A stretch of DNA of 64,000 nt from Burhinus oedicnemus (GCA_008921705.1 VFFE01007070.1:519010-583009), one strand, 5' to 3'; shown: positions 12,301-25,400, counted from the stretch's first letter. Translations and numbers: made by a program. Notes: generated from the letters alone by a model not told the origin.

Positions 12301-12984
12301 AACATATAATAACATATTCTATCATGTCTTTAAAATAAAATTTCCAGTGTGAAGCAAGGTTTAATTATCATGACTCTGAAGATATTGCCTTATCTGATAT
12401 CTTTTCTTGGCTCTCCCAGGAGAAGGAAAAAAGTGTGAGTGTATGGTGGGAATGACATGAAACCATCCTGTGTTCTAAGATCATTTTATAAAATGAGTCC
12501 TAATTCCAACATATCGCTGTTTGTTGTCACTTTGACTAGGATTGAATGATATTATCTGATGATGTTATTTTACAAAAAGGTATTAAATACATAAAAGAAA
12601 AGCAATTTCTGTAACTGTATCTAACAAAGTTATATGACAGCTAACTGGAAGCAGCCATTCGGATTATCAGCTGTGTTCTCTGTGCTTTGGGCCAGCTGCT
12701 TGCTTTCCATCAGCTTTTCTCACTGTCTTATATTGAGTTCTGTGGAAAGATTTTTAGTTGCATGAATGGTTTTTACTATGGTGTGCTAAACAAACAAGGC
12801 TTCTTGTCAGTCTGCCCACTCTCCAAATATTTTTGAAGCTATTGGTCAACTGCCACTAGATTTTTCTGATAGCTGGAAGTCAGAAGTCTGTAAAGCCTTG
12901 TGGCAATGTAGGATTGGGCAGGACCTACATAATCATGATTCACAGTTTCATGGGATTCTTCTCACTAAGTGACTGTTTTCCACC
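12301..12984. other. Undetermined DNA between two CR1-like blocks
   Basis: No clear similarity was recognised. It could be the decayed 3'UTR portion of the flanking minus-strand CR1, or unrelated unique sequence. Confidence 0.4.
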
Positions 12985-13655
12985 TAGGAATGAATGAGTT
13001 TTTCCCTTGATGCCTTTTCAAGCAGGCTGTTGCAGAACTTTTTCTGCTTACAGACTTTCTCCTAATTTTCTCTCTACTTTTCATTAGAGCCAGGCTGTGC
13101 TGCTTTATTCCCTTGCCAGCAGCGACCTTGAGCTTTCAGAATTTCTTTACCTTTCAGTCCTTTGGTGTATCTGAAGAGAGCTGTATTGCCTCTGCTTTTC
13201 TGGCTATACAAGGTGAGTTCTTTTAGTCTCTACAGTGGCTTCTACGTTCCCTTGGGTATCCTAGTAGCCAGCCTCTTCCTCTGTTACTATTTGAACAAAT
13301 TTCTCTTGAATACAGGTGGTCGGAATTAAGTGCAATATTCTCGGTGAAGCCTTGTACAATGTCGTTAGTAATCCTGTATCACTACTAGAAGTACCTCATC
13401 TTCTAGGTCCTAGGAGTACATTTGCCTTTTCATGGTCACACCAGATTAATTGCTCTTCATCATCCTCTGACTGACAACACACATAGGGTCTTTCCCCTCT
13501 ATTTTTTTCCAACTGATGAGACACCAGCATAGATCAGATAGTCTGTTATTAATCTCTATGAGAATGACCTTGTATTTTATGATAGTACAGTCTACGCAGA
13601 GCTTATTAATACCTCTCTGTCTCAGATCATAAGGACATTTAATTAGCATATGCAG
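12985..13655 (-). mobile_element. Ancient CR1 LINE body with decayed ORF2 C-terminal region
   Basis: Blocks in antisense CR1 order are visible: AGGCTGTTGCAGAACT, TGAAGAGAGCTGTATTGCCT, ATCCTAGTAGCC, GCAATATTCTCGGTGAAGCC, GTACATTTGCCTTTTCATGG, and TTTTTTCCAACTGATGAGAC. On the minus strand 13446-13649 stays open and reads KVILIEINNRLSDLC, then WKKIEGKD. This fits the CR1 ORF2 segment just past the reverse transcriptase core (pattern KVxHLGxNN...LxxxxxEKDLGV). The element is old, broken by indels and not functional. Confidence 0.75.
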
Positions 13656-15399
13656 GCCTGGGTTTGCTGTGGATGAGGGAGGAAATATGTCTATAGACGC
13701 ATCTGCAGTAGTACCATCTTATGTTATGTGTACTTTCATATCATGTGATGCAGATTGGCCATGTGGCTGCACAATCCCCCCACATAGATTGAGGTTTTGT
13801 CAGCTCTTGCATTCCTACTTACTCTGAAGATCTTTATCTCTCCTATTTATGAGATGACAGTATTTTTTTTTCCTTTAACCTGTTCCTTTCCCATGTTACA
13901 AATATTCCTCTTCTCCACCTCTCTAGATATACATTTTGTTGTATCAGATAAAACATCTAATCAGAACCTAAGCAGAAAAGAGAGTTAGTGGATTTAATGT
14001 GGAAGAAAGAAGAATTCCTTTATCCTATGCAGAAAAATTAAGGACTTTTATCACAGAAGTGTAGGTTATTTGGATGTAATCTGCCTTAAAGTCCACAGTG
14101 CTTTTTATTATGTTTCTTGTTTCTCTCTGTTAAGATATTCTTTCCTTCAATGTCTGCTCTAAAGCCATGTGTGGCACTAAGACCAGTCTGATGAGCTGAT
14201 AGTTCCTCTAAGTTTTATGTACTACATTTAGTGTTCTCTAGTTACTGTATTGTCACCAACTCAATTAACTCTAGGAAAAGCATCCTGCATTTGCAATGTG
14301 AAACACTGGTTCCTTCAGAGTACGTGAATGGGGATTCTGGCCCTTTCAATCTGAATATATAAATCAGCATTCAGCCTCTACCTGGGCAGTGTAAGCAAAG
14401 AGCTGAACCACCTGTAGGTCCACAGCTGGCTATTAATGGAAGACAACCACCTGCAGAATAGCTGCTCAGGTCTGAGACAGCTGAATCTCTCTCTGGAGGT
14501 ACTTGCCATTTTATAGAGAGAGTAGGAAAACTACAGTACTAACTAAAGTTGGGTGGAATCAATTAGGGTCATAGACCTTGGAGCAAGATTGTTCCCTTGA
14601 GCCTCTTCAGATATGGGACACCCTCCAAGGTGTGATGATTTGGTCACTGCGTGGAGTATAGGAAAGGAGTGTAAGAAGACTGGTGTATCCGTGGAGAAAA
14701 GCCAAGGAAAATTAGACAAACAGGCACACTCTCCTATGGCCACCAGTGAAACAGTCACTTTTTCCTGACAAAATGTAGCCTAATGGACACCAAAGTGTTT
14801 TCAATTGCACTGGATTCTAGCGTTTGTTGAGCTTTCCCTGAGTGTTCATTAATCTAATTGTGAGGCAAATGCCAACTTCAGACTAAAGGTGACCTAAATG
14901 TCGCACCACCCTGTAAGCATTAAAATAAAGAGTGTTCAGGAATTAATGAGCATAGTGGCCACATTTTATATGCATAGCAACTGGTAAATCTCATCTCATG
15001 CCTCTTCAACACAAAATCCTCCTCAGTCAGCTACGTATTGCCTAGGCAAGTTGCTTTTCTTGCAGTTGTAGGATAGCTGCTTTTTTTCAGTTTGTAACAA
15101 ATCACAGAGGCTGTGAATCACACAAGTTAGGGCTTTTGATTAGCTCTATACAACATGAGAAGTTTCCCTTCCTTCAACAAAACCTGTTCAGCTTCCCTTC
15201 CAGTGTTTTCTCCAAAATCACAGGATACACTTGACTTTCCCCTGAGATATTTGAGAATAGCAAGCTGACTCCTTTTACTTTTCATTTCAGGCATAGTATT
15301 TCTATTTTCTTTCTTCTTTCATCTTGCTTTTTATCCTTTGTGAAATGACAAAGAACAGCACTGTGACTGACAGGGTAGCAAGAAAGGAGGAGGAAAATA
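13656..15399. other. Unique DNA, no gene recognised
   Basis: Only short chance frames are present (for example 13797-13988 plus and 14543-14758 minus). Confidence 0.5.
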
Positions 15400-16350
15400 C
15401 CAGTACTGGGACCAGTACTATTTAACATCTTTGCCAGTAACATGGACAGTGAGACTGAGTGCACCCTCAGCAAGTTTGCCGATGACACCAAGCTGTGTGG
15501 AGTGGTTGACACGCTGGAGGGAAGGGATGCCATCCAGAGGGACCTGGACAGGCTTGAGAGGTGGACCAATGCCAACTTCATGAAGTTCAATCAAGCCAAG
15601 TGCAAGGTCCTGCACATGGGTTGGGGCAATCCCATGCACAAATACAAGCTGGGCAGAGAATGGATTGAGAGCAGCCCTGAGGAGAGGGATTTGGGGATGT
15701 TGGTGGATGAGAAGCTCAACATGAGCTGGCAATGTGTGCTTGCAGCCCAGAAAGCTAACCATATCCTGGGCTGCATCAAAAAAACGTAGCCAGCAGGTTG
15801 AGGGAGGTGATTCTGCTCTTGTGAGACCCCACTTGGAAGACTGTGTCCAACTCTGGAGCCCCCAGCATAAGAAGGACATGGACCTGTTGGAGTGGGTCCA
15901 GAGGAAGGCCACAAAGATGATCAGAGGATTAGAGCACCTCTGCTATGAGGACAGGCTGAGAGAGAGTTGGGGTTGTTCAGCCTGGAGAAGAGAAGGCTCC
16001 AGGGAGACCTTATAGCAGCCTTCCAGTATCTGAAAGGAGCCTGTATGAAAGGGAGAGGGACTTTTTAAGAAGGCATGTAGTGATAGGACGAGGGGTAATG
16101 GCTTCATGCTGGAAGAGGGTAGATTTAGATGAGATATGAGGAAGAAATTTTTCACTATGAGATTGGTGAGGCACTGGAACAGGTTGCCCAGGGAAGCTGT
16201 GGAGGCCCCATCCCTGGAAGTGTTCAAGACCAGGCTAGATGGGGCTTTAAGCAACCTGGTCTAGTAGGAGGCGTCCTTGCCCGTGGCAGGGGGTTTGGAA
16301 CTAGGTGATCTTTAAGGTCCCTTCCAACCTAAACCATGCTGATTCTAAGA
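15400..16350 (+). mobile_element. CR1 LINE, 5'-truncated, plus strand
   Basis: The element starts abruptly in the ORF2 reverse-transcriptase domain (CAGTACTGGGACCAGTAC) and ends with CCCTTCCAACCTAAACCATG and a decayed GATTCTAAGA octamer, the usual CR1 3' terminus. About 950 bases remain of a several-kb parent, the usual result of incomplete reverse transcription. Divergence from the consensus is moderate, younger than the relics at 2.1 and 12-13.7 kb. Minus-strand frames of 100-164 codons across it (for example 15418-15912 and 15943-16254) are antisense shadows. Confidence 0.95.
15412..16077 (+). pseudogene. Broken CR1 ORF2 C-terminal half (reverse transcriptase)
   Basis: The frame opens on [11 protein letters not shown] and reaches the reverse-transcriptase catalytic box FADD (15475-15486) in [10 protein letters not shown]. 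It continues through [18 protein letters not shown] and [14 protein letters not shown], then stops at 15787-15789. The protein resumes in the next frame ([18 protein letters not shown], then [20 protein letters not shown]), so a shift lies at the A-run near 15778-15785. A second shift, probably an extra GA in the GAGAGAGAG run at 15957-15966, moves on to [20 protein letters not shown]. At least two frameshifts and a stop mean no active enzyme is made. By comparison with the remembered consensus, about 12 bases also seem missing near 15810. Confidence 0.9.
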
Positions 16351-19300
16351 AAGGCCGTTTTGAAGGGTGATGTGAATTACCCAATTAACAGGTCACAGAT
16401 TTAGCAAGATTTATTTTGAAATAGTAAGAAGTCTTAACTACTTTTTAACATGTCCAAGGAAATTGAACTATACATGCAGTTACAGGAGATAGACTTTGGA
16501 CACAGTAAATCATTGGGGGACACATTTATCTTAGGTTCTGCTATGACAATAAAGAGCTAATGCAGCCCTCTACTGTAAAAAGGTAATATTCTATAGAAGA
16601 AGGGAGTTGATCTCATCTCTGAGGACAGAGCTTTGAAGCTACATCCAGATTACCGTTCCCAGTTCTAGTCCATATACTGTGTGAAGCTCAACAGAAGGAG
16701 GGCCTGACAGGGACTTCAGCAGTTAAACTGTGCAGTTTGCAGACAAAGCCAGGCTTCTGTCTGGAAAGGGTGGGTGGGGACCTTTTAACTTTAATTGATT
16801 GTCTGAGCAGCTGGCTGCTACTTGGCTGGTGCTGAGGAGCACCTGTACGCTTGCTAGGTGGGACCACAGCTGTCAAGCAGCAGTTAACAGAGACTTCAGC
16901 AGTTAACTCAAAGATCTCACTCCTTAATGGCAATGGTCATCTCAGAACCTGCTGTTTTACTGGTGAAGCTGGCATTGGTTTTCCCCTTATGCATTACTTT
17001 GCATTACTCAGTGCACTGAGTTTCAGCTGGTGCTTTATGGTATCTAAGATAAGTCCTTCAGCATTTCCACACAGTCTGCACTCTTCTTTACCACTCTGAA
17101 TAATTTTTTTATCAGCAGAAAACTTTGGCATGGCTCTCTGTTAACTACAAGCCATTACAGTGGCCTTACGCATCAATGTAATTTTTAGGTTCTTCTGTGA
17201 AACATGGGAATTTAGTTCTCGGTAGACTGCAATGCTTTAGTAATATTTAAGTTACGAGATTCAGCACTAAGTGCTTGGATAACATACAATGCCCAGTAAT
17301 AATCAGGAATGTGTCCTGACATTAAACTTTATAAAGCTTTAAAATACATTGAACCCCTGTTTCCATACTGAGACCTCAAATCACAAGAGTGAGCATCTGA
17401 ACATATGAAGCCTTGTTTTCTGTGTATTTATTTTGTATGTGCTATCTTTCTGCGCCAGAGTCATTCTAGCTTCCCACATGTTCTGTAATCCCCATCATTA
17501 AAGTACTTTTTATGTTCTCCCACTTCTCTTTCATGTATGGGTTAAAACAAGACATATTGTGGCTGGTTAAGAACTGCATATGTACAGATTGGCAAGCCAC
17601 CATACATGCCCAGGTAGACCAGCTAGCTTATGCCCTTTAAATATGTAAGGAATAAGTTTGGTTTGTCTTTTCCTCAACTAGAAGAATAAATTAGAATAGT
17701 TACCTTGTTCAATCATCTAACCATTTGACAGAAATATAGAAAATTATTATCCTGGGTATTTCTACTTTTGTGTTAAATTTGATTGAAATTTGCCATGAGG
17801 TTGAAAAATTATTAAAGCCGGATAAACGCACAGCTAGCACAAGAGCATAAACTGTGCTGGCTTAGAAGACAAGTTTTGTGTGAGGAAGGGGCATCCTGCT
17901 GACATCACTGTTATGTTAGGAAGTGTGTGGAGAAAGCCTAAAAGGTACCACATGGGGAGGGTTTGAGGACTTGGAAGTGCTGGCAACGACCAAAGGGGAG
18001 TGGTCTTTCCCACTCTGAGTTGCATGAGTGAGGGTGCAACTGCTCATTGTGAGGAGGAGGAGGTGGTGATCAGGAAAGAATGATTTGGTCCAGAAGTGTC
18101 AATGCTTTTGAGCTTGAAGGCATCAGCAGGCCTTGAACTTCTCCTGCTATACCTCATGTTTACAGTGTCCCCATGGCATTTGTAGTCTCTCTTCTCTTGG
18201 CCCTCATGCTGCATGTGTGACAGCAATTAAACAATGAATATTGCTGATTACTGAAGCTCTCACTCTTCGGTACTTCAGCGCAATTCAAATGTGGCAAGTT
18301 CACCTTTTGGCAGCCTGTACCTATAGTTTCAGTAATTCTCCAAAACTCATTTCACAGCCTTGGAGAGAGTACAGTTGAGCTCTTGGGGCTTATTAAGGGC
18401 ATTTCCCCATTGAAATTCTGTATGCAGTGTAGCTGGCTGTCCCTGCTTCAGAAGAAACTTTGACAGGCAGCCATATTTGACAGCTGTATGGCTTAATGTG
18501 GATAAGTCTCTTAATAACTGACTTAAGCCTTGAACTTTTAAGACTGCCTAGTGCAAATAAAACAATTTTTGACTTGTCATGCTAAATAATTGTTGACATT
18601 GTACAACCACTTTCTTCCACCTTCAGCCTGCCAACAAAGAACTGTGGGCAATTCTAGCCATCCCATTTTAACTTTACTATTAATATAATCCATCTATTTT
18701 ATTTTCTATCAAATGCATTTCATAGCATTTTGCAGTTGCTAAGGCACTTATATCATTGCAATACTCTGAGGCTGCAATTAAAATTTAAAAAAGTTTTTGT
18801 TTGATCTTTCTTGTGGGAGAAGAAGCTGGATGATGGTGAAATGCAGTATTCCAGTGAAGAGTTAATCTAAGAAAAAAAATTTTTTTTTCCTCAATCTATT
18901 AACAATTTTCTCCAAATCTCTGGGATTTCTCTGGTAACCTACATGATCACATTATAAAATAAACATCAAAACACCTGATAGAGATTTAAGAGTGTATGGG
19001 TTCTGTGCTATTGAGAGATAATAAAAGTGAGAAATTTCAATAAATATATAGATATATACACACATTAAGCAATACAGTCTTGTCAGTCTACAGTCATTTC
19101 AAGTAGCGTGCTCTAACTTTGAAATATAGGGGAATCTCACAAGGTCTCATGCTTTCATATAATTTGGATACTACTTCCTTCCTGCAAGTGCTTATCTTAA
19201 TAATAACCGTATTATTACTGAAACAGCTGCCCTTTCAAGGTCTTTTTTTTTTATTGACATGTTTTTCTAGTAGCTGGCCATTCAAATTTGGTCAGGATGA

Positions 19301-19681
19301 GCTGTCATGCAGTGTGGTGAGTGGTTATTTTAGTTTTCTCCCTCCCACCTTTGCGATATTTTCCAGCTAAAGTGCACATGAGATAGAAAAGGATTACTCA
19401 GCAGTGACAACTGAAATAATGGTGACAGAAGGATTTTCAATTTATCAGAAAAAGGCATAATGAAATCCAATATCTGGAAGAGAAGGCAGAGACAGTCTTA
19501 TTAGAAATAGAGTGTGCAGTTTTCACGATGAGGGATAGCTGTCTATTGGAAAAGCATATCTAAAAATGCAGTGAGATCTATGCTTTCTGGAATCTTTACA
19601 TAAAAATGGATGGCTTTCTAAAATATATGTTCTAATTTCAGCAGAAAATATGAGCTGCTTGTAGATTTGGTGGTGGTGTGT

Positions 19682-19683
<2 letters not shown>
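16351..19683. other. Unique DNA, no gene recognised
   Basis: Chance frames only. A short repeated word (CAGCAGTTAA) lies within 16710-16908, listed separately. A self-complementary A8-T9 run lies at 18872-18888. Confidence 0.5.
16710..16908 (+). repeat. Spaced direct repeats of a 20-base word
   Basis: ACAGGGACTTCAGCAGTTAA near 16707-16726 recurs as ACAGAGACTTCAGCAGTTAA near 16887-16906, one base different and 180 bases apart. A third CAGCAGTTAAC sits just before the second copy near 16878-16888. The origin is unknown: a small local duplication, or clustered binding words (CAGTTA is a MYB-like core). Confidence 0.6.

Positions 19684-19712
<29 letters not shown>
19684..19712. repeat. Poly(T) run of 29
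   Basis: Uninterrupted T, likely polymorphic in length. No adjacent retroposed sequence was recognised on either side, so it cannot be assigned as the tail of an antisense retrocopy. Confidence 0.95.
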
Positions 19713-21184
19713 GACTTTTAAATCCTATCTCTCTGGCCCTTTTTTTTTGCCTGCTGAGAAGGAGATAGAGGACTCTTACAGATACCTTTCACCCAGAAGA
19801 AAAATTTCTTATTTTGAAAAAAGAATGTAAAAAGAAGTGCTAAATTCAAATTAAATTTCAATTTAGAGATAGGCAAGAAAAAACCCAAAACACAATCTGG
19901 TTTTGTTTCAATTATCCTTTTTATGATGAATCAGCACAAACTAATATTTACACGTGGTGGGTGGCTGTGACCTGTGAAGTATCTAGCCCAGAAAGTTCAA
20001 AGAGGAGTGATAAATGTTCAACTTCATCTACAGCAGGTCAAAAGAAAGCTGATCAGTAAATATTCAAACACCTTTTGACAAGAGATGTCACTAGTTCAAA
20101 ATTTTTGTTGCAATGGTATTTTTGGAAGGAAGGAGTGATAAGGAGATGGGATTGGTTTTATGGGTGGTATTTTGCTGAATTTTTTTTATCGTCTCACATG
20201 GCTTTGTTCCAGTTGAGCACGGCTTTTTGAAGAATTGCTTTATATGTATAAAATAAGTTAACTGAGTTTGTGTCTCTTCCCTTTGTGTCTAGAGATTTAG
20301 TCACGTCTTTCACATTTATAGTAGTTTCCCACTGTTTCTGATCCACAGCCCCTGATGGGAGGGAGGGTCATGGCACTAGCAAAGGCTTTTCAGGGCAATA
20401 TTTTTCATGGTGAATTTGGAGATTGCTTCCTATAAGTGGAGTGTCCATATATGAATGACCCTATGATCTTAACTCCAGAAATTTCTGATAGGTAAACTCA
20501 TCCATCAGACGGATCAGAGAGACTAGCAATGGAGACATAAACCTTCTACACATGCTTTACTACTTAATGGGTTCGTATCTTGGGCAGAGAAGGATTTTCT
20601 TTTTTTTTTTTCCATTTCTCTTTGTCCCAGGTACACATAGTATCACCATTAACATGTATATGCACTTCTATAAAAGGGCATTCCTATGTGCAAATTACAC
20701 ATTTATTGATACAAATGCAAAAGGCTGGTAGAGGATATTTTTCCCTCATTGAAGTGCTAATGCAAAATTTACAAAGTGTTTCTGTAAAAAGAAGTGGTTT
20801 GGAATTTGGAGTGGTGCTTCATGCCCTTCTCTCCCCTAAAGGGACTGCAGTTAAAGGACATGTCTTTAATTGCAGTTTGAGATAACACTTTCCAAGTGCT
20901 AGGTACAGGGCAGCCAAGCTAACACAGAGCTATTAGCAGGTGGCTGGACCAGCTGGAGTAGAATTGCCACCTGCTACGACATTCACCATTAATTAACTAA
21001 CTCATCATTAATTGCATGGCCTTCTAACCAAGATCATGTGCAATATTTGTATACTATCTAATAAAATCCTTGCCTCAGAATGATAAATCTGAACTCTCAG
21101 GGAGACTAGCTATGGCCTAATGCTGCAGACATCAGATACACATTCAGAAAGAAGCAAATGTCCCAGAAATGCTGCGTTCATAGA

Positions 21185-21245
21185 GCCAGATCTCAAAGCA
21201 CCAAGTTAACTATCCTTTGAAGTCAGTGGGACAACATCAGTTTTT
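21185..21245. repeat. Possible old amniote dispersed-repeat fragment
   Basis: GAGCCAGATCTCAAAGCACC followed by TTTGAAGTCAGTGGGACAAC resembles a short palindromic element common in reptile and bird DNA ('ccagatcctca... ttgaagtcaatgg'). The match is short and the family name is not known to me. Confidence 0.3.
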
Positions 21246-22084
21246 GTTTGTTGAGAATCCCAGTCTGGAGGGTTGTGTTGAATGCAGCTTCATCATGCCA
21301 TGGATGATACGCTACTCTTGAGAGAGACGGTGAATATCAACAACAGACCATGCTCTGTAGTTCTCTAATCAAAAGCAAAATCAATAATACTAATCAAAAG
21401 CAGTTTTTTTGTTAGCAACCCAAGAGTTGGTATTCTTCTGGTTTCTGTCAGATGGTCAGGTGTTTGTTCTATCTCCTGTGACCCACAGGCCAGATACTTA
21501 GGACTCTCAACCTGTTGTAAAGTGTCAGTCATTTTGCAGAGCAAGATGACTCAAAGAAGCAGGGGTTGAAGTATGAAAAACAGGCGTGGTTTTGAACCTG
21601 CAGAATAACTTTTTAAAGTTGGTTTGGGAGATCTTACTGATTTCTAATATAACTCTGTAAATTCCACCTAAAAAACAGGTTGGCTACTGCTTAAATATTT
21701 GTTGGTGAAAGGACTGGAGAGATCTTCAGAAATCCAGCTGCTAAAGCAGCACTGGTAGTGTTTGAAGATAGAATGTGTCATGCTTTTATGTCACCAAAAA
21801 GGAACATTTTCTGAACTTTAGCTTTGATGAGAAAGTCCAGTGAGTGCTCAGCTATTGTATGAGTAGCTGAGACTGCTTCTGTGCAGCGCCCCTGAAAGAG
21901 AAATCCAGGGGAAGGCAATTTTGTTATTTCTGCCTGTACATGTATTGAAACCTTGACTCCAGATACCGTTAAAGGTGGGAATCTCTGCTAAAATAAACCA
22001 TCAGCATATCCCAGTATGTTTGGATGTTTTAATTTTTTTATTTTCTTTTTTTTAATGTTGGGTCTACATGATGTAAAGTCAACA

Positions 22085-22140
22085 TTTTCAGGTCCAGTTC
22101 TACTGCCCGTGTAAATCAAGTTCAACTCCAAGTGGGAAGT
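22085..22140. repeat. Possible old amniote dispersed-repeat fragment
   Basis: TTTTCAGGTCCAGTTCTACT, then GTGTAAATCAAGTTCAACTC, resembles the 'ggtccaattctgct... gtgtaaatccggagtaactcc' word of an old dispersed element. It is weak and based on memory only. Confidence 0.3.
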
Positions 22141-22447
22141 TATCGGTATGGACACTTTATGCATGTTTTCTGCCCTGGTTTCTCCCAGAGAATTTTAGCT
22201 TAGCATTTCCTATGACCTTGTTTAGCTCACCATCAGAAGACATTGGTGTTTCACTAGAATAAGTAATATAACAAGCCTGACAAGCTCTGAGAAATGGTAG
22301 ATTTTTGCATTTCAGATTAATCTAAGGCCAGTACTCCATTCTGATTCTTAACTGCTGCTCTTGCTATGATGCTGGATATCAGTTCTTAGGCTGATATACT
22401 CAAACTTCTAATTTTCCAGTAATTAGAGTCCTCCTGAGAACAGGTTC

Positions 22448-22463
22448 TTTTTTTTTTTTTTTT
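22448..22463. repeat. Poly(T) run of 16
   Basis: Uninterrupted T followed by AATTATTTT. Confidence 0.9.
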
Positions 22464-25400
22464 AATTATTTTCAGTCACAATATAAAATAAAAATTCAGA
22501 AGGGAAACTCTACATCTTATCGACGGATTGAAGAGTGTGTGATAGCCAATGATTATGATTTTAAAATACTGCTTACTTTGAAATAAAAAAAAATTACAGG
22601 TGCTCTGAGTTTGAATTATTCATTCATTGGTTTGAGAATGCAATGAACTTAGTTTTCAAATTGTTGTCATAATAAAACAAAAATAACAGGGAAAAAATGG
22701 AAGCATAGAAGTTAAATAAAATTACTAAAGAAAATAAAAAAGAAAGTACCAAACAATTATAAAAAACACAAATTGAGTAGGAAACTCACAAATTTTGGAC
22801 AGAGATAGAAACCTTATATGAAAAAAAGAAACTTTATTTTTATGTTTACTTAAATGGTCTTTAAATCTACAGAGTAAAAGATGGTGTTGCTCACTGCAGG
22901 ACTAGTTTAAAGAGAACAGAAAAACATTGTTTTGACCAGCAGCATTTTAATGTACCTTGCTACACCTTTTGGTTCTCTTCTCAGTTAAGTTGACAAGCTG
23001 TGTCTTGCAAGCTACTGAGGTGACTCAAAGTCCCTGAGCAAAGTAACAAGATAATTATTCTGATTTGGAAAGGGAATAGCTGTTCAGACAAAAAAAAGGT
23101 GTTTTATAAAACATTGGCCCTTTCTGACTGAAAATGAGGGGTTTTTTCTTTCTCAGGAATGTGCAACTTTGGAACAGCAGCAGCAACAATAGAGATAGGT
23201 TTAACAGACAGGAAACCTGACAGCTTGTGTATGTTTGTAGGTTTGGGGTATCTTGTTGTTTTTTGTTTGTTTGTTTGTTTGTTTGTTTTTTAAAATCAGT
23301 GCACTTTCCATGAAAGGAAAAAAAAAAAAGGTAGAGTGTATGGAACATCATTAGGTGGTTTTCTCTTATCAGTCTTGAACGACATGACTCAGTCATAAAT
23401 AGGAACGTATTGGAGATAATTTCCAGAGAGAAGATTTTTACTGTTACACTATAATGTCCTGGTGTTTCCAGAGTGAAATCATAGCAGCTTTGTATCATTT
23501 TAAAAATTGATGGGAAAAAAAATTTAATCCCAATTCAGAATTTTTTTCTGAATGTCAGAATAATTGCAGAACTGACAATCCCTTTTCCTTACCCACTCTT
23601 ACAAGTCTAAAATCTCACCCAGAAATATCTGTTAATCTCAGAAAAGAAAAAAAATAATAAGGGCCTTTAATTTATGACTTTGTTGTGATCTTTGACTTCA
23701 CATGGACTCTGGTTAGGTCTAAGTGTGGACTCTGGTTATGTCCAAGATTACCTCAGCATGCTCACCGTGGCCAAATCTTGCCATTATGTGGCAAAGTTTC
23801 CATGCGTTCTGCCTTTTTCCATAGCTGTAGTTCATGATCCAGCCATGGATCCCTGCCATCTTATTGTGTATCCCACCTTTCACAAGGAAAGGATTTATTT
23901 CACTGAAAATTAAGTATTTTCAGCTTTCCTGGTGAGGCACTCTTGACTCGGATACCTTTTTAAAATTGAGGAGTAAATATTCTGGGACATGATTTGAAGA
24001 TCTTTATGACTAAGGTTTTATTCATCTAAAAGAGACCTTCCTCTTCTATCCCCCAAGATCCGTGTAGCACCTGGGAAGTAGTACTCTTAGAGTGCATTGT
24101 GTTTTATTGTAAAGATACAGCACTGCACTGCATCTGTATAAAGGGCTTCTTTGTCTCATCATTCAGACTTGGCAATTCCTTCTCCCCTTTTAACACACTT
24201 TCAGCTTTTTATTTCTCCTCAGCAATATGATGAAGCATATAAATTATATGACAAAATGTTAATAGAAAAATAAAGGTTGTATAGACAACTTAGGACAAAT
24301 TTATTCCAGTAATTAGAGTGATATTTTATGCAGTTATTCAAAATAAGTAGACATGCAAGTTATTCTATCACTTAATAAATTACCATAAAGTCTACTCTAA
24401 ATCTAATATCTTTCAATTCCTCTAAGAAGATGAATATTCTGATATCAATGACTTAATCCTCTAATAACTTCCACACAGGAAACTTCACTTTGGCGTAAAC
24501 ACAAACAGTAATAGAGTTAATAGGAGCTGTTTTTCTATACCAATTAAATTTGACCTTGAGGACCAGACAATCAACTGATACAAGGTGGTGTATACTCTTT
24601 TAGGATATTGTATAGGATTAAATCCTATGATTATGTAAATGGAGTCCAAGGAGAAATAATGTTTTTTTTTTTTAAAGGCAGGTTGGTATATGATTATTTG
24701 CATGAACACTTTCTAAAACTAATTTAAGAATCTTCATTCAGGACCTTTGTTTTGACAGAAAAGGACATTGCAAGGTACCTTGGTTAGATACTTTTCCTCA
24801 AATTATTTTTAATTGAAAATGAAATTGTCATAATAAGTCTTTTCAAAAAATCTCCATTATCATATTTGTCAGAAAAATAAATAATTTATTTAATTTCCAT
24901 AGAAATTACTTATTTTGTCCTATAAATTAGTAAAAGATATTTCATTCTGTTCTATACAGCAGTTTCCTTTAATAATTTTATATACAATAACAGAGGGCTT
25001 CAACTGTTGTAGTCATTAAACATTTATTGCTGTTTCATGTCTTGAAATTTTATGTAATATGTAAGTTACGAAGCTAAGGGAAAAGTAATTCTACATAGGA
25101 GACATTTTTAAAATAATTTTTTTCTGAAATGTCTTGTTTTAACAGACAGCTTTTATCAAATCACATTTTTCCCTAGATTCCTGAGATGTTATTTGCATTC
25201 TTGCCCATTTAGCATGAAAACAAAACTTTGAAACACTGAGATACTCATGAAGAGGCAGGGTTGTGGGGGTTTGTTTTCTTTTGTTTTGTCTTTTAATCGC
25301 CTGATCTTTCTGCAAAGATGTATAACCTCACAAGCCCAGTTTGGTGGTCAGTGTGAAAAAAGCACTTAAAGCATGTAAAGGTCAAATGTAGTGTTCTATG

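Larger units (their letters stand above)
19713..22447. other. Unique DNA, no gene recognised
   Basis: Short frames only (for example 20580-20885 plus, 101 codons, beginning in a T-run). Small patches near 21185-21240 and 22085-22140 resemble an old amniote dispersed element and are described separately. Confidence 0.5.

Noticed and set aside
13195..13215. ACAAG|GTGAGTTC 5' splice-site word
   Set aside because: It lies inside the antisense CR1 relic, with no open frame before it.
15418..16254. Minus-strand frames of 100-164 codons
   Set aside because: They are antisense shadows of the plus-strand CR1 ORF2 and have no independent support.
23055..23498. 147-codon minus-strand frame
   Set aside because: It runs through the (TTTG)n microsatellite and has no protein features or supporting signals.
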